In this document: in pieces, positions 28,689-39,019 of the stretch | Position numbering within the stretch: the first letter of the stretch is position 1 | Layout of the letters: each line of letters starts with the position of its first letter | NCBI RefSeq assembly: GCF_029887875.1 | Contig: NZ_JARXRM010000045.1 | Location: 296,409 to 360,408, forward strand | Origin: Luteimonas endophytica | Lineage (GTDB): Bacteria; Pseudomonadota; Gammaproteobacteria; Xanthomonadales; Xanthomonadaceae | Reading direction: 5' to 3' | Length of the DNA stretch: 64,000 bases | Translations under genes and position numbers: made by a program | Notes under the pieces: model-generated | Seen by the model: the letters and a program-made list of their open reading frames with translations, nothing else | What the model was told of the DNA's origin: nothing | Database searches by the model: none

Positions 28689-28826
28689 CTACACAACCCC
28701 GATTCCCGCGCCGGTGGGCCAGGTAATAAGGACGACGACGAGAAGGAGGACCGCGGACGCGAGCGCGACCGTGCGGCCCGGGAGGGCGGCGCTGGCGGCC
28801 GGCAGGTGGCTGTTGCGATGCGTCAT
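28689..28826 (-). CDS. ilvL: ilv-leu operon leader peptide
   Basis: 45-residue open frame beginning MTHRNSHLPAASAALP and containing the control stretch AVLLLVVVLITW (codons at about 28719-28751) and ending TGAGIGVV. The run of three Leu, three Val, Leu and Ile codons just ahead of a terminator/antiterminator is the defining mark of an attenuation leader (compare E. coli ilvL). No Shine-Dalgarno sequence is visible, and the putative promoter -10 is only 9 bp from the ATG, so the mRNA may be leaderless or nearly so. The peptide itself is not expected to have a function; its translation senses charged Leu, Val and Ile tRNAs. Too short and unconserved for routine gene callers. Confidence 0.88.
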   Translation of the reverse strand: MTHRNSHLPAASAALPGRTVALASAVLLLVVVLITWPTGAGIGVV

Positions 28827-28835
28827 GGGGATCGA

Positions 28836-28864
28836 GATAAACACGGGGGTTTTGTGGCTGTCAA
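28836..28864 (-). promoter_or_regulatory. promoter of the ilv-leu operon
   Basis: Minus strand: perfect -35 TTGACA (28859-28864), 17-bp spacer, -10-like TTTATC (28836-28841). The -35 starts 10 bp after the thrC stop. The -10 matches consensus in 3 of 6 positions. The leader-peptide ATG is 9 bp beyond the -10. Confidence 0.6.
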
Positions 28865-28873
28865 CAGTTTCAT

Positions 28874-30181
28874 TTAGAACCTTTCGGCATGAGCGCTGGC
28901 CAGCGCTTCGCGCAGCGCCGGGTATTCGTTCGCCAGCACCCGTGCTCGTGCCGGGCGCCGCAGGCACTCGGCCAGTGCCGCGGGCGGGGGCACGGCGTGG
29001 CCCACCAGCGGTTCGACGATGCTTTCGAACTTGGCCGGGTGGGCGGTGGCAACGACCGCCCACGCGCGCGCATCGCCGGCGTCGCGGATGCGCTCGAGCA
29101 GGTGCAGCGCGGTGGCGGTGTGCGGGCAGGGGACCACGCCGTGCCGCGCTGGTGCGGAGCGGATGGTCGCGGCGATGGTGGCGTCGTCGACGCCGCGCGC
29201 GGCCAGCGCGTCGCGCAGTTCGGCGTCGTCGCGGTGCCAGTGGCGCAGCCGCTCGAAGTTGCTCGGCGCGCCCACGTCCATGGCGTTGGCCAGCGTGGCC
29301 ACCGCCGGCCGGGGCGCGAAGCCGCCGCCGGCGAAGTAGCGCGGCAGGGCGTCGTTGGCGTTGCAGGCCAGCACGATGTCGCCCACCGGCGCGCCCATGC
29401 GCCGCGCCAGCACCGCGGCGCTGGCGTTGCCGAGGTTGCCGGTAGGAATGACGAAGTTGAGCGCGACGCCGTGTGCGGCCCGGTGCTGCACGGCCACGTG
29501 CGCGTAGTAGGCCGCCTGCGGCAACAGCCGGCCCAGGCTGATGCTGTTGGCCGAGGTCAGCACGCGGCCGGCGCGCAACTCGCTGTCCGCCAGCGCCTGT
29601 CGCGCCAGGTGCTGGCAGTCGTCGAAATGCGCCGGGACGCGAAAGGTCCGCACGTTGTCGCTCCAGCACGCCAGTCCGTGCGCCTGGCGCGGCGAGACCC
29701 GGCCGTCGGGATACAGGATCACCACCTCGAAGCCGGGCCTCCCATCGAAAGCGGCGGCCACCGCCGCGCCGGTGTCGCCCGAGGTCGCCACCAGGATCGT
29801 CGTCGTGATCCGCGCCGCCGGATCGCGCAGCGCCGCCAGCGCCTCGGCGAGGAAACGCGCGGCGTAATCCTTGAACGCCGCGGTCGGGCCGTGGAACAGC
29901 TCCAGCATGAAGTCGGCCGGGCCGGCCAGCGGCCGCAGCGGGGCGTCGAAGTCGTAGGCGTGCGCGCACAGTTCCGGCAGGCGCGCCTGCAGAGGCGAGC
30001 CGGCGAAGTACGGCGCCAGCAGCGTGCGCGCGGTGCCCGCCAGGTTGGCCGCCGGGGTGTCGAAGCGAAGGACGGGGATCCGCTCGGGCACGTAGAGACC
30101 ACCGTCCGGCGCGAGGCCGGCGGCGAGCGCGGCGTCGATCGTGCAGGCGGGTGCGCCGCCGCGGGTGCTGACGAACTTCAT
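28874..30181 (-). CDS. thrC: threonine synthase
   Basis: 435 residues; PLP enzyme converting O-phosphohomoserine to threonine. Seen: MKFVSTRGG start (fixes ATG at 30181), [18 protein letters not shown] lysine in [16 protein letters not shown] (near residue 108), [14 protein letters not shown] and [21 protein letters not shown]. Length is usual for the bacterial group. Overlaps thrB by 4 bp (ATGA). Stop TAA is followed after 10 bp by the ilv promoter and no intervening terminator, so some thr transcripts could run on into the ilv leader. Confidence 0.94.
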   Translation of the reverse strand: MKFVSTRGGAPACTIDAALAAGLAPDGGLYVPERIPVLRFDTPAANLAGTARTLLAPYFAGSPLQARLPELCAHAYDFDAPLRPLAGPADFMLELFHGPTAAFKDYAARFLAEALAALRDPAARITTTILVATSGDTGAAVAAAFDGRPGFEVVILYPDGRVSPRQAHGLACWSDNVRTFRVPAHFDDCQHLARQALADSELRAGRVLTSANSISLGRLLPQAAYYAHVAVQHRAAHGVALNFVIPTGNLGNASAAVLARRMGAPVGDIVLACNANDALPRYFAGGGFAPRPAVATLANAMDVGAPSNFERLRHWHRDDAELRDALAARGVDDATIAATIRSAPARHGVVPCPHTATALHLLERIRDAGDARAWAVVATAHPAKFESIVEPLVGHAVPPPAALAECLRRPARARVLANEYPALREALASAHAERF

Positions 30182-31173
30182 GGCAGCAGCTCCGCGCGCG
30201 GGCCCGCGACCGGTGAAACGTGGCTGCGGGCCTCGAATCCGGCCGCGGCGAAGCCGGCGCGCATCGGCGCTGCCGCTGCCTCGGCCTGGGCGCGCGATGC
30301 GAACCAGGCGAACACGCTGGGGCCACCGCCGGAAATGCTGGAGCCGAGTGCGCCGTGCTTCAGGGCCGCGGCCTTGACCGCGGCGAAGCCGGGGATCAGC
30401 GGGGCGCGGCGTGGCTCCACCAGCACGTCGCGCAGGCCGGCGGCGATCAGCGCCGCATCGCCGCGCGCAAGGCCGGTGAGGAACAGCGCCAGGTGCGTGT
30501 GATGGGCGACCACGACCTCGAGCGGAAACGGATCGGCCAGTGCCGCGCGCGAGCGCCGGGTCTCGAGCACCTGGTCCGGATGCACCACCACGCAGTGCAG
30601 CCATTCCGGTACCGGCAACGCGAGCAGGCGTTCCGGCGTCGCCATCGCCACGCCGCCGAGCAGCATCGGCGCGACGTTGTCGCCGTGCCGGCTGCCGCTG
30701 GCCGCGGCCTCGCCGTCCAGTGCGAACGGATACAGCGCCTCGCGCGGCAGCGGCCGCTCGAGCAGCGCGTTGGCCGCCACCAGCGCCGCCACGCAGGAGG
30801 CCGCCGAGCCGCCCAGCCCGGAGCCGAGCGGGATGCCCTTCTCCAGTTCCAGCGCGAAGCCCCACGGCAGCCCCAAGGATTCCCGCAGCGCCTGCAGGGC
30901 GCGGCCGGCGGTATTGCGCTGCGGGTCCAGGGGGATCGCATCCGTGCCCGCGACCGCGCCGCGTACCGCGTCGACGCGCACCTGCGCGGCGTCGATCCTG
31001 CGCACCCGCGCCAGGTCGCGCGGGCCGTCGATGGCGTGGCCGAGCAGGTCGAAGCCGACCCCGATGTTGCCGACGCTGGCGGGGGCGAAGGCGCAAGCGG
31101 AATTGGAATCGGGCGACAAGCGATGCTCCGGGCGGCGTGGATGGGAAAGGCCAGTGTGCGCGATGGCGGCCAT
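30178..31173 (-). CDS. thrB: homoserine kinase (GHMP family)
   Basis: 331 residues as drawn; phosphorylates homoserine with ATP. Seen: [20 protein letters not shown] near 28-47, the ATP loop [21 protein letters not shown] near 117 and the C-terminal [16 protein letters not shown]. Start uncertain: ATG at 31173 lies 12 bp after the thrA stop but has no ribosome site; an in-frame TTG at 31119 has CGGAG about 8 bp upstream and removes 18 residues that families usually lack. Coupled to thrC by ATGA overlap. Confidence 0.92.
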   Translation of the reverse strand: MAAIAHTGLSHPRRPEHRLSPDSNSACAFAPASVGNIGVGFDLLGHAIDGPRDLARVRRIDAAQVRVDAVRGAVAGTDAIPLDPQRNTAGRALQALRESLGLPWGFALELEKGIPLGSGLGGSAASCVAALVAANALLERPLPREALYPFALDGEAAASGSRHGDNVAPMLLGGVAMATPERLLALPVPEWLHCVVVHPDQVLETRRSRAALADPFPLEVVVAHHTHLALFLTGLARGDAALIAAGLRDVLVEPRRAPLIPGFAAVKAAALKHGALGSSISGGGPSVFAWFASRAQAEAAAAPMRAGFAAAGFEARSHVSPVAGPRAELLP

Positions 31174-31185
31174 CGGTGGCAGCGC

Positions 31186-33774
31186 TCAGCGCAGCGCCTG
31201 GGCGATCGCCAGCACGTCGGCGAACACCCCGGCGGCGGTGACCTCCGGGCCGGCCCCGGGGCCCTGCACCACCAGCGGGTTGTCCGCATAGCGCGCGCTG
31301 CGGAACTGCACCAGGTTGTCGGTCAGGCGGGTGTGGCAGCAGGCGTGCTCGGCCGGCAGCGCCACCACCCCGACGCTGGCGCGGCCGCCGTCGTCCAGCC
31401 GGGCGAGGTGGCGGAGCCTGCAGCCCCGCGCGTGCGCGGCCTCGAGCCGCGCCCGCATCGGCGCGTCCAGTTCCTCGAGGCGCCCGAGGAACTCCTCCAG
31501 CCCGACCTGCTGCAGCTCCGCCGGCACCAGGCTCTCGACCTCGACGTCGGCCAGCGACAGTCCGCGGCCGGCCTCGCGCGCCAGGATCACCAGCTTGCGC
31601 GCCACGTCGAGGCCGGAGAGGTCGTCCCGGGGGTCGGGTTCGGTGTAGCCCAGCGCGCGCGCCTCGCGCACCAGCGCCGAGAACGGCCGGCTGCCGTCGT
31701 AGCTGTTGAACAGCCAGGCCAGGGTGCCGGAGAGCATGCCGTCGATGGCGTGCAGCACGTCGCCGGTGTCGAGCAGGTTGCGCAGGGTCAGGATCACCGG
31801 CAGCCCGGCGCCGACGGTGGCCTCGTACAGGAACCGCCCGCCGCCGCTGCGTTGCGCCGCGACGATCGCGGCATAGCGGTCCCATTCGCCGCTGCCGGCG
31901 TGCTTGTTGGGGGTGACCACGTGGATGCCGGCCGCGAGCCATTCCGGGTACCTCGCCGCCACCGCCTCGCTGGCGCTGCAGTCGACGATCATCGCGTGCG
32001 GCAGGTGCCCGGCGCGCACGTGCGCGGCGAACGCCTCGAGGTCGAGCGCGGTGGCGGCATCGGCGCCGAGGCGGTCCAGCGCCTCGGCCGGGGCGATCGC
32101 GGCATGGTCGAGCACCATGCGCCGGCTGTTGGCGAGCGCGCGCAGGCGCAGGTCGATGCCGCGCGCGCGCAGCCCCGGCACCGCCTCGGCCAGCTGCTGC
32201 AGCAGGGTGCGGCCGACGTTGCCGGGCCCGACCAGCCCCACCGACACGGTCTGCGGCGACAGCCAGAACGCCGCGTGCGCCGCGCGCAGCGCGCGGGTGG
32301 CGTCGGCGCGCGCCACCGCCACCGACAGATTGCGCTCACTGGCGCCCTGGGCGATCGCGCGGATGTTCACCCGCGCCTGCGCCAAGCCGCCGAACAGCCG
32401 TGCCGCCACGCCGTGGTGGCCGACCATGCCGTCGCCGACCGCCGCCAGCACGCAGATGTCGCCGGTGACCTGCACGCCCTGGGCCTGGCCCTCGGCGATG
32501 GCCTCGGAGAATTCGGCGCGGATCGCGGCCTCGCCGCGCCCGGCCTGGTCGGCCCGCACCACGCAGCAGATCGAATGCTCGGAGGAACCCTGCGAGATCA
32601 TCGTCACCGACACCCCGGAGCGGTGCAGCGCGGCGAACAGCCGCTCGGCGATGCCCGGCACGCCGACCAGGCCGTTGCCGGCCAGCTCCAGCACCGCCAG
32701 ACCGTCGACCAGGCTCAACCCCTTGACCGGACCATGGCCATTGGCTTCTGCGTCCCCGCGCCCCGGGTGGATCAGGGTGCCGGGCGCCTGCGGGCGCAGG
32801 GTGTTGCGGATCCGCACCGGGATGCCGCGCGCCTGCACCGGCGCCAAGGTCTGCGGGTGCAGCACCTTGGCGCCGAAGTAGGCCAGCTCGCAGGCCTCGG
32901 CGTACGAGATCGACTTCAGGCAGACCGCGTCCGGCACCAGCCGGGGGTCGGCCGAGAGCACGCCGTCGACGTCGGTCCAGATGGTCAGCGCATCGGCGTC
33001 GAACAGCTCGGCGAAGATCGCCGCCGAGTAGTCACTGCCGTTGCGGCCGAGGGTGGTGGGCGCGCCGGCGGCGTCGCGGGCGATGAAACCGGTGATCACC
33101 AGGTCGCGGCCGGGATGGCGCCCGAGCCAGGCCTGCAGCCGGGCGCGGCTCTGTTCGCGGTCGACCGCAACGCCCATCTCGCCGGGATGCACCACCAGCA
33201 CCTCGCGCGCATCCAGCCGCTCCCAGCCTGCGGCGGTGCCGCCGAGCAGGGCCTGCAGCAGCAGCGAGGACCACAGCTCGCCATGGCCCTGGATGGCGGC
33301 GGCCAGCCCCTCGATCCGCTCGGCCTCGCCGCCGGAGAGCCCGGCCAGCTGCTCGCGCAACGTATCGAAGCCTTCCAGCAGGGCGTCGTGGACCACCGCC
33401 CCGGTCGACAGCGCGTCGGCGGCCGCCAGGTGGCGGCTGCGCAGTGCCGCCCAGGCCGGCGCCCAGTCGCGGCCGTGCACGGCATTGGCGGCGAGCGCCA
33501 GCAGCGCGTCGGTGGTGCCCTGCATCGCCGAGACCACCACCACGCGCCGGCCGCCGTGGTCGGCCTCGAGCAGCGCGCGGACCTGGCGGAAGCGGCCGGC
33601 GTCGGCCAGGCTGCTGCCGCCGAACTTGTGCACGTGGATGGGAAAGCCCGTCCGATGCGCCTCCTGCTCCGCCGGGCGCGCGCCCGGCGATGGCCCGGCC
33701 GGCGCTTCCGCGACCGTGCAGGCAGCGGCCGCGGCGGCGTTGGCGGCTTCGTTCGAAAAGGTTGCGGATGACAT
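31186..33774 (-). CDS. thrA: bifunctional aspartate kinase / homoserine dehydrogenase I
   Basis: 862 residues catalysing the first and third steps from aspartate to homoserine. Aspartokinase half begins HKFGGSSLADAGRFRQVRALL near 50, with FIARDAAGAPTTLGRNGSDYSA near 245; central ACT pair with VSVTMISQGSSEHSICCVVRA; homoserine dehydrogenase half with NAD(P) motif VGLVGPGNVGRTLLQQL near 505 and EATVGAGLPVI, GTLAWLFNSYDG and EPDPRDDLSGLDVARKLVIL. The N-terminal ~45 residues are Ala-rich and variable. Start at 33774 is chosen because CGGAGC lies about 8 bp upstream; an ATG 54 bp further up has no ribosome site. Threonine feedback via the ACT domains is expected. Confidence 0.94.
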   Translation of the reverse strand: MSSATFSNEAANAAAAAACTVAEAPAGPSPGARPAEQEAHRTGFPIHVHKFGGSSLADAGRFRQVRALLEADHGGRRVVVVSAMQGTTDALLALAANAVHGRDWAPAWAALRSRHLAAADALSTGAVVHDALLEGFDTLREQLAGLSGGEAERIEGLAAAIQGHGELWSSLLLQALLGGTAAGWERLDAREVLVVHPGEMGVAVDREQSRARLQAWLGRHPGRDLVITGFIARDAAGAPTTLGRNGSDYSAAIFAELFDADALTIWTDVDGVLSADPRLVPDAVCLKSISYAEACELAYFGAKVLHPQTLAPVQARGIPVRIRNTLRPQAPGTLIHPGRGDAEANGHGPVKGLSLVDGLAVLELAGNGLVGVPGIAERLFAALHRSGVSVTMISQGSSEHSICCVVRADQAGRGEAAIRAEFSEAIAEGQAQGVQVTGDICVLAAVGDGMVGHHGVAARLFGGLAQARVNIRAIAQGASERNLSVAVARADATRALRAAHAAFWLSPQTVSVGLVGPGNVGRTLLQQLAEAVPGLRARGIDLRLRALANSRRMVLDHAAIAPAEALDRLGADAATALDLEAFAAHVRAGHLPHAMIVDCSASEAVAARYPEWLAAGIHVVTPNKHAGSGEWDRYAAIVAAQRSGGGRFLYEATVGAGLPVILTLRNLLDTGDVLHAIDGMLSGTLAWLFNSYDGSRPFSALVREARALGYTEPDPRDDLSGLDVARKLVILAREAGRGLSLADVEVESLVPAELQQVGLEEFLGRLEELDAPMRARLEAAHARGCRLRHLARLDDGGRASVGVVALPAEHACCHTRLTDNLVQFRSARYADNPLVVQGPGAGPEVTAAGVFADVLAIAQALR

Positions 33775-33822
33775 CGGCAGGCTCCGGTTGGGGCCCCTTG
33801 CCGATCGGGCGTGGCCGGCAGG

Positions 33823-33843
33823 CCGCACCCGGATCGGGTGCGG
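33823..33843 (-). promoter_or_regulatory. candidate thr attenuator hairpin (no U-run)
   Basis: Perfect 9-bp inverted repeat CCGCACCCG with a 3-base loop, 18 bp after the thr leader-peptide stop. The leader coding strand contains AGTGCGGA (complement of 33882-33889), which can pair with the 5' arm instead, as an antiterminator would. No T-run follows, so it is not a standard intrinsic terminator. GCTCCG just before the hairpin (complement of 33841-33846) can also pair with the thrA ribosome site CGGAGC (complement of 33781-33786), which allows a translational mode. Confidence 0.5.
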
Positions 33844-33861
33844 AGCGGCGTGGTCTTCAGG

Positions 33862-33993
33862 TCAGGCGATGGACACGCGCGTCCGCACTCCGGTGCCGGT
33901 GCGACCGGTACCGGTGCTGGTAATCGTCGCGCGCGCGGCCGTGCCGCGGCGGGGCGGCAGGACAGGCGCGGGACGGACGGGCAGTGCAGGCAT
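33862..33993 (-). CDS. thrL: thr operon leader peptide
   Basis: 43-residue open frame: MPALPVRPAPVLPP, then a control region ATITSTGTGRTGTGVRT and RVSIA at the end. Seven threonine and two isoleucine codons fall in the last 23 residues, as expected of a thr attenuator leader (E. coli thrL is a string of Thr and Ile). It lies 87 bp before thrA and 7 bp beyond a putative promoter -10, with no ribosome site, so translation may be leaderless. A GC-rich hairpin follows 18 bp after the stop. The Thr enrichment next to thrA is hard to explain otherwise, but composition bias of this genome makes the N-terminal half uninformative. Confidence 0.72.
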   Translation of the reverse strand: MPALPVRPAPVLPPRRGTAARATITSTGTGRTGTGVRTRVSIA

Positions 33994-34000
33994 GGCGACA

Positions 34001-34029
34001 GCAATAGCCGAGATGGTGCACCGCGTCAA
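34001..34029 (-). promoter_or_regulatory. promoter of the thr operon
   Basis: Minus strand: -35 TTGACG (34024-34029), 17-bp spacer, -10-like TATTGC (34001-34006); the leader-peptide ATG is 7 bp further on. The arrangement mirrors the ilv promoter (TTGACA, 17 bp, TTTATC, 9 bp, ATG). Confidence 0.55.
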
Positions 34030-34140
34030 GGCCGAGGCTGGGCCGCCGGCGCGGCTTTGAAATAAAGCCGGCGGGGGCGCGTGGCCGCGATCCGGGCAGG
34101 TGGCGCCGCCGCTGCCACGCCGAGCGCTGGTGGTCGGCGT

Positions 34141-34169
34141 TGGGCAAGGTCGCGGGCCTGTGTTGTAAT
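34141..34169 (+). promoter_or_regulatory. candidate thiC promoter
   Basis: -35-like TGGGCA (34141-34146), 17-bp spacer, -10 TGTAAT (34164-34169; five of six consensus bases). It would start transcription just at the 5' edge of the riboswitch. Confidence 0.5.
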
Positions 34170-34173
34170 GCCG

Positions 34174-36252
<2,079 letters not shown>

Positions 36253-36356
36253 ACCGTTCAGCCGGCCGTCGCGCCCGCTCGACGGCGGCCCTCGTATATT
36301 CAGGCGACGTACCGGGGCGCACGCCTAGCGTCCGCCCGATCACCAGGGAGAATCCG

Positions 36357-36950
36357 ATGAACGCTCCACGCCGTTACGCCGCCTGGTTGCTCGGCCTGTT
36401 CGCGGTGGCGCTGCTCGCCGGCTGCGCCAGCAGCCCGCGCATCACCACCGAAGCAGATCCGCGCGCCGATTTTTCCGCCTATCGCAGCTTCGCCTTCTAT
36501 TCGCCGCTGGCCATCGAGAAGCATGGCTACGCCACCGCCACCAGCGAAGCCGCGAAGGCGGCGGTGCGCCGGCAGATGGAGGCGCGCGGCTATGTCTACG
36601 ACGCCGAGAATCCGGACCTGTGGGTCAACATCAATGCCTACATGGAGCGTCGCACCGACGTCAGCAGCGTGCCGACGGTCGACTACGGCTACTACTACAG
36701 CTACCGCTCGCAGGCGTATTTCGCGGTCCCGTACTGGGGCGAGCGCACCCACGTGTACCGCTATACCGAAGGTACGATGAACGTGGACCTGGTCGATGTG
36801 GACGAGAACCGCCTGGTGTGGGAAGGCGTGGCCGTGGGCCGGGTATCGAACCTCTCCCCGGAGGAGCGCGCCGGCCGCATCGACGCCACGATCGCCGAGA
36901 TCTTCGCGCATTATCCGCACCGCGCCGGGAGCGCCGCCCCGCCGATGTGA
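36357..36950 (+). CDS. DUF4136-like lipoprotein
   Basis: 197 residues. Signal peptide with lipobox LLAGCASS at about 20-27 indicates outer-membrane lipoprotein. The mature part has the DUF4136 pattern: DPRADFSAYRSFAFYSPLAI, then AAVRRQMEARGYVYDAENPDLWVNIN, a Tyr-rich stretch, and the ending TMNVDLVDVDENRLVWEGVA. Ribosome site GGGAGAA is 4-10 bp upstream; -10-like TATATT at 36295-36300. Function of the family is unknown. It is alone between thiC and the toxin island on the other strand, and its stop is 43 bp from the convergent immunity gene. Confidence 0.82.
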   Translation: MNAPRRYAAWLLGLFAVALLAGCASSPRITTEADPRADFSAYRSFAFYSPLAIEKHGYATATSEAAKAAVRRQMEARGYVYDAENPDLWVNINAYMERRTDVSSVPTVDYGYYYSYRSQAYFAVPYWGERTHVYRYTEGTMNVDLVDVDENRLVWEGVAVGRVSNLSPEERAGRIDATIAEIFAHYPHRAGSAAPPM

Positions 36951-36993
36951 GCGGGCGGGAGGGCGCCGGGCCGGATGTCCCCGGTGCCGCGCC

Positions 36994-37329
36994 TCAGACC
37001 TCGACCGGCGTGTAGTCGAAGTCGAGATCGAACTTCCCGCCGCGGTCCATGTCGAAGCGGCAGTGACCCCAGGGGGCGCTGCCGTCCGCGGACATCCGCT
37101 TGCGCAGTTCGATCAGCGCCTCGCCGATGTCGCCGGCGGCCTGCGCGGGGTGCTCGTCGAAGCCGAAATGGGCCGGCTTGCCGTCCTCGCCGGCGAATTC
37201 GAACGACACCTCGGACCAGTCGTCGCCCACCGTCGCCAGGGCGCTGATCCGCTGCGCCCGGGCCGGCATCACCGCGGCCAGGAGTTCACCGATGCGCTGG
37301 TAGAGATCGGTGTCCTGTCCTGGAATCAT
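36994..37329 (-). CDS. YezG/DUF600-type immunity protein
   Basis: 111 residues. N-terminal LYQRIGELLAAVMPARAQRI and the C-terminal WGHCRFDMDRGGKFDLDFDY match the DUF600/YezG pattern (helix at the start, beta ending GKF-x-DxDY). Members neutralise nuclease toxins with an Endonuclea_NS_2 domain, such as Bacillus YeeF. It starts 2 bp after the stop of just such a nuclease gene, so it is the probable cognate immunity protein acting in the cytoplasm. Acidic composition (many Asp/Glu) suits binding a basic nuclease. Family call is from pattern memory rather than a search. Confidence 0.75.
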   Translation of the reverse strand: MIPGQDTDLYQRIGELLAAVMPARAQRISALATVGDDWSEVSFEFAGEDGKPAHFGFDEHPAQAAGDIGEALIELRKRMSADGSAPWGHCRFDMDRGGKFDLDFDYTPVEV

Positions 37330-37331
37330 GC

Positions 37332-38579
37332 TCAGCCTCCGGGGCGGTTCTGGAAGGTTCGGGTGGTGGGCGGCTGACCCTCGATCTGGTAGCTGACGTC
37401 GAATCGCGTCGGCCGCAGGCTGTCGCCGCCGTAGACCGGGTCGATTCTAACCTGCACATCGAGGTCCGCCTTCAGCGCCTCGGCCCAGGCGTTTTCCATC
37501 CGCTTCCAGGCGCCCATGTTGAGGTTGCCGTTCTGCGGCACCAGGTTCATCTGCTCGCCGGGGCCGTCGAAGATCGACGCGATCAGGTGCCCGCCCTGGT
37601 CGTCGGGCAGGCGGTCCTCGCGGCCCGAGACCTGCTGTTGATAGGTGTTCCGGGGGCCGTCGCCCAGCTGCAGGTTGCCCTCCACCCGCACCACCCGGCC
37701 GCCGGCGTCGGTGTGGTAGAGATAGCCGGTGTCGGTGCGGTACAGCGCATCGGGCTCGAGACGGTCGGCGTTGATGGATGCGTTCCAGCCGCCGGTGGCG
37801 CCGGGCTTCGCGTCGATCACGGTCCGGCCGGTGACCGGGTCGACGTGGCGCGCGCCGTCGACGAACTCCGGGAAGCGCCCGGCGCCCCCGAGGAATTCGT
37901 CCAGCCTGCGCTGCATCGACTCCACGGTCTCGCGTGCAGAGGCGGGCAGGGAGTCGAGCGGCACGTTGTCCAGGGCACCGTCGATCCGCTGCAGCAGCGG
38001 TCGCACCTGCTGGGCGAAGCCTGGATCGTTGCGCGCGATCGCGATCGCGTTGTCGATGGTGCCGGCCAGGCGCGGCAGCTTGCCGAGCTTGCCGAGGTCG
38101 CCCAGGTACGGGATCACTCCGAGCGCGGACAGGCCGGCGTCGAGCCAGTTGCCCCTGCCGATCGAAATCCCGGTGTTGGTCAGGTCGGCAAACGGGGTCG
38201 GCTCGAAGATGCCGACGATGTCCAGCGCGGTCTGTCCCAGGTCGAGCAGCAGCGCGGCGCGGTCCCCGGAGGGCGGTGTGCCGTCGGCCTGGGCCGCGGC
38301 CAGGCGGGCGCGGTCTGCCTCGACGCCCCGTTGCGCCGGCGGCGCCTCGGCCAGCGCTTCATCCAAAGCCTGCAGCGCGGCGCGGCCATCCTCGCCCCCG
38401 GCCATCGCCGCAAGGGCGGTGTCGTCGAGGCCGCCGAGCAGGTCGCTCGCCAGCTGCGGGCGCGCCGCGGCACTGGCCTGGTCGAGCTGCTGGCGGATCT
38501 GCGAGGCCGTGGCGGCGCCGACCACCTCCGGCGGCGGCAAGGGGCTGCTGGGGACATCGACGCGCAGGGGATCGACCAT
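37332..38579 (-). CDS. polymorphic toxin with C-terminal DNA/RNA non-specific endonuclease (NS_2) domain
   Basis: 415 residues, no signal peptide and no obvious secretion domain; N-terminus is Pro/Ala-rich (MVDPLRVDVPSSPLPPPE) and helical. Residues 125-185 (TNTGISIGRGNWLDAGLSA, VIPYLGDLGKLGKLPRLAG) form the hydrophobic pre-toxin segment common before toxin domains. The toxin proper is at about 245-415: DDQGGHLIASIFDGPGEQMN at 326-345 gives the catalytic His331 and metal-binding Asn345 of a betabetaalpha-metal nuclease, then NLNMGAWKRMENAWAEAL. The immunity gene follows immediately. The delivery route (T6SS, T4SS or other) is not visible. Kin competition or defence against rivals is inferred. 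Confidence 0.8.
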   Translation of the reverse strand: MVDPLRVDVPSSPLPPPEVVGAATASQIRQQLDQASAAARPQLASDLLGGLDDTALAAMAGGEDGRAALQALDEALAEAPPAQRGVEADRARLAAAQADGTPPSGDRAALLLDLGQTALDIVGIFEPTPFADLTNTGISIGRGNWLDAGLSALGVIPYLGDLGKLGKLPRLAGTIDNAIAIARNDPGFAQQVRPLLQRIDGALDNVPLDSLPASARETVESMQRRLDEFLGGAGRFPEFVDGARHVDPVTGRTVIDAKPGATGGWNASINADRLEPDALYRTDTGYLYHTDAGGRVVRVEGNLQLGDGPRNTYQQQVSGREDRLPDDQGGHLIASIFDGPGEQMNLVPQNGNLNMGAWKRMENAWAEALKADLDVQVRIDPVYGGDSLRPTRFDVSYQIEGQPPTTRTFQNRPGG

Positions 38580-38684
38580 GGCGGCATTCCGGCGGGGGAC
38601 GCCGGCAAGTGTGGCCGGGCACCGTGCGGCCGGAAATCCGGGGCCGACCCTAGGGCCCCTTCCGGTGCGCTTGGCGGGATGCCG

Positions 38685-38972
38685 TCAGCCGGCAAGCCGC
38701 TGCCGTACCTCGAGCAGCCACGCCTGCCAGTTGCCGCCCTCGCGGGTCGGATCGTATTCGCAGCCGAGTGCGCGCAGCTGTGCGGCCAGCGCCAGTCCGT
38801 CGAGATCGCGGGCGAGCAGGCGGTCGAGTTCGTCGCGGGTGCGGGCCACGGTCTCGTCGCTCTCCCCGTCGCGGTAGTAGTCGACCACCGCGTCGGCGGT
38901 GGCGTGCTCCTGCGCCCAGTCCTGGTGGAAATAGGCGGCGAAGAAGTTCTCGAGGGCGGGGAAATCGTTCAT
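38685..38972 (-). CDS. contact-dependent inhibition immunity protein (CdiI_2-like)
   Basis: 95 residues. Begins MNDFPALENFFAAYFHQDWA and continues with an acidic helix (TADAVVDYYRDGESDETVAR), then ELDRLLARDLDG and CEYDPTREGGNWQAWL. FxAYFHQDW is the signature I associate with the CdiI_2 immunity family. It lies 47 bp after the stop of the RNase A-like toxin gene and 105 bp before the nuclease toxin start, so it is placed to protect against the first toxin. Small, acidic and cytoplasmic. Function is by family and context. Confidence 0.75.
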   Translation of the reverse strand: MNDFPALENFFAAYFHQDWAQEHATADAVVDYYRDGESDETVARTRDELDRLLARDLDGLALAAQLRALGCEYDPTREGGNWQAWLLEVRQRLAG

Positions 38973-39019
38973 CGGCAGCGGGCGCTCATCGGGGGCGGGC
39001 GCCGCTCGGGCGCGTGCGC

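Noticed and set aside
33823..33843. Intrinsic terminator after the thr leader
   Set aside because: The stem is perfect but no T-run follows on the transcribed strand; listed as a candidate attenuator hairpin instead.
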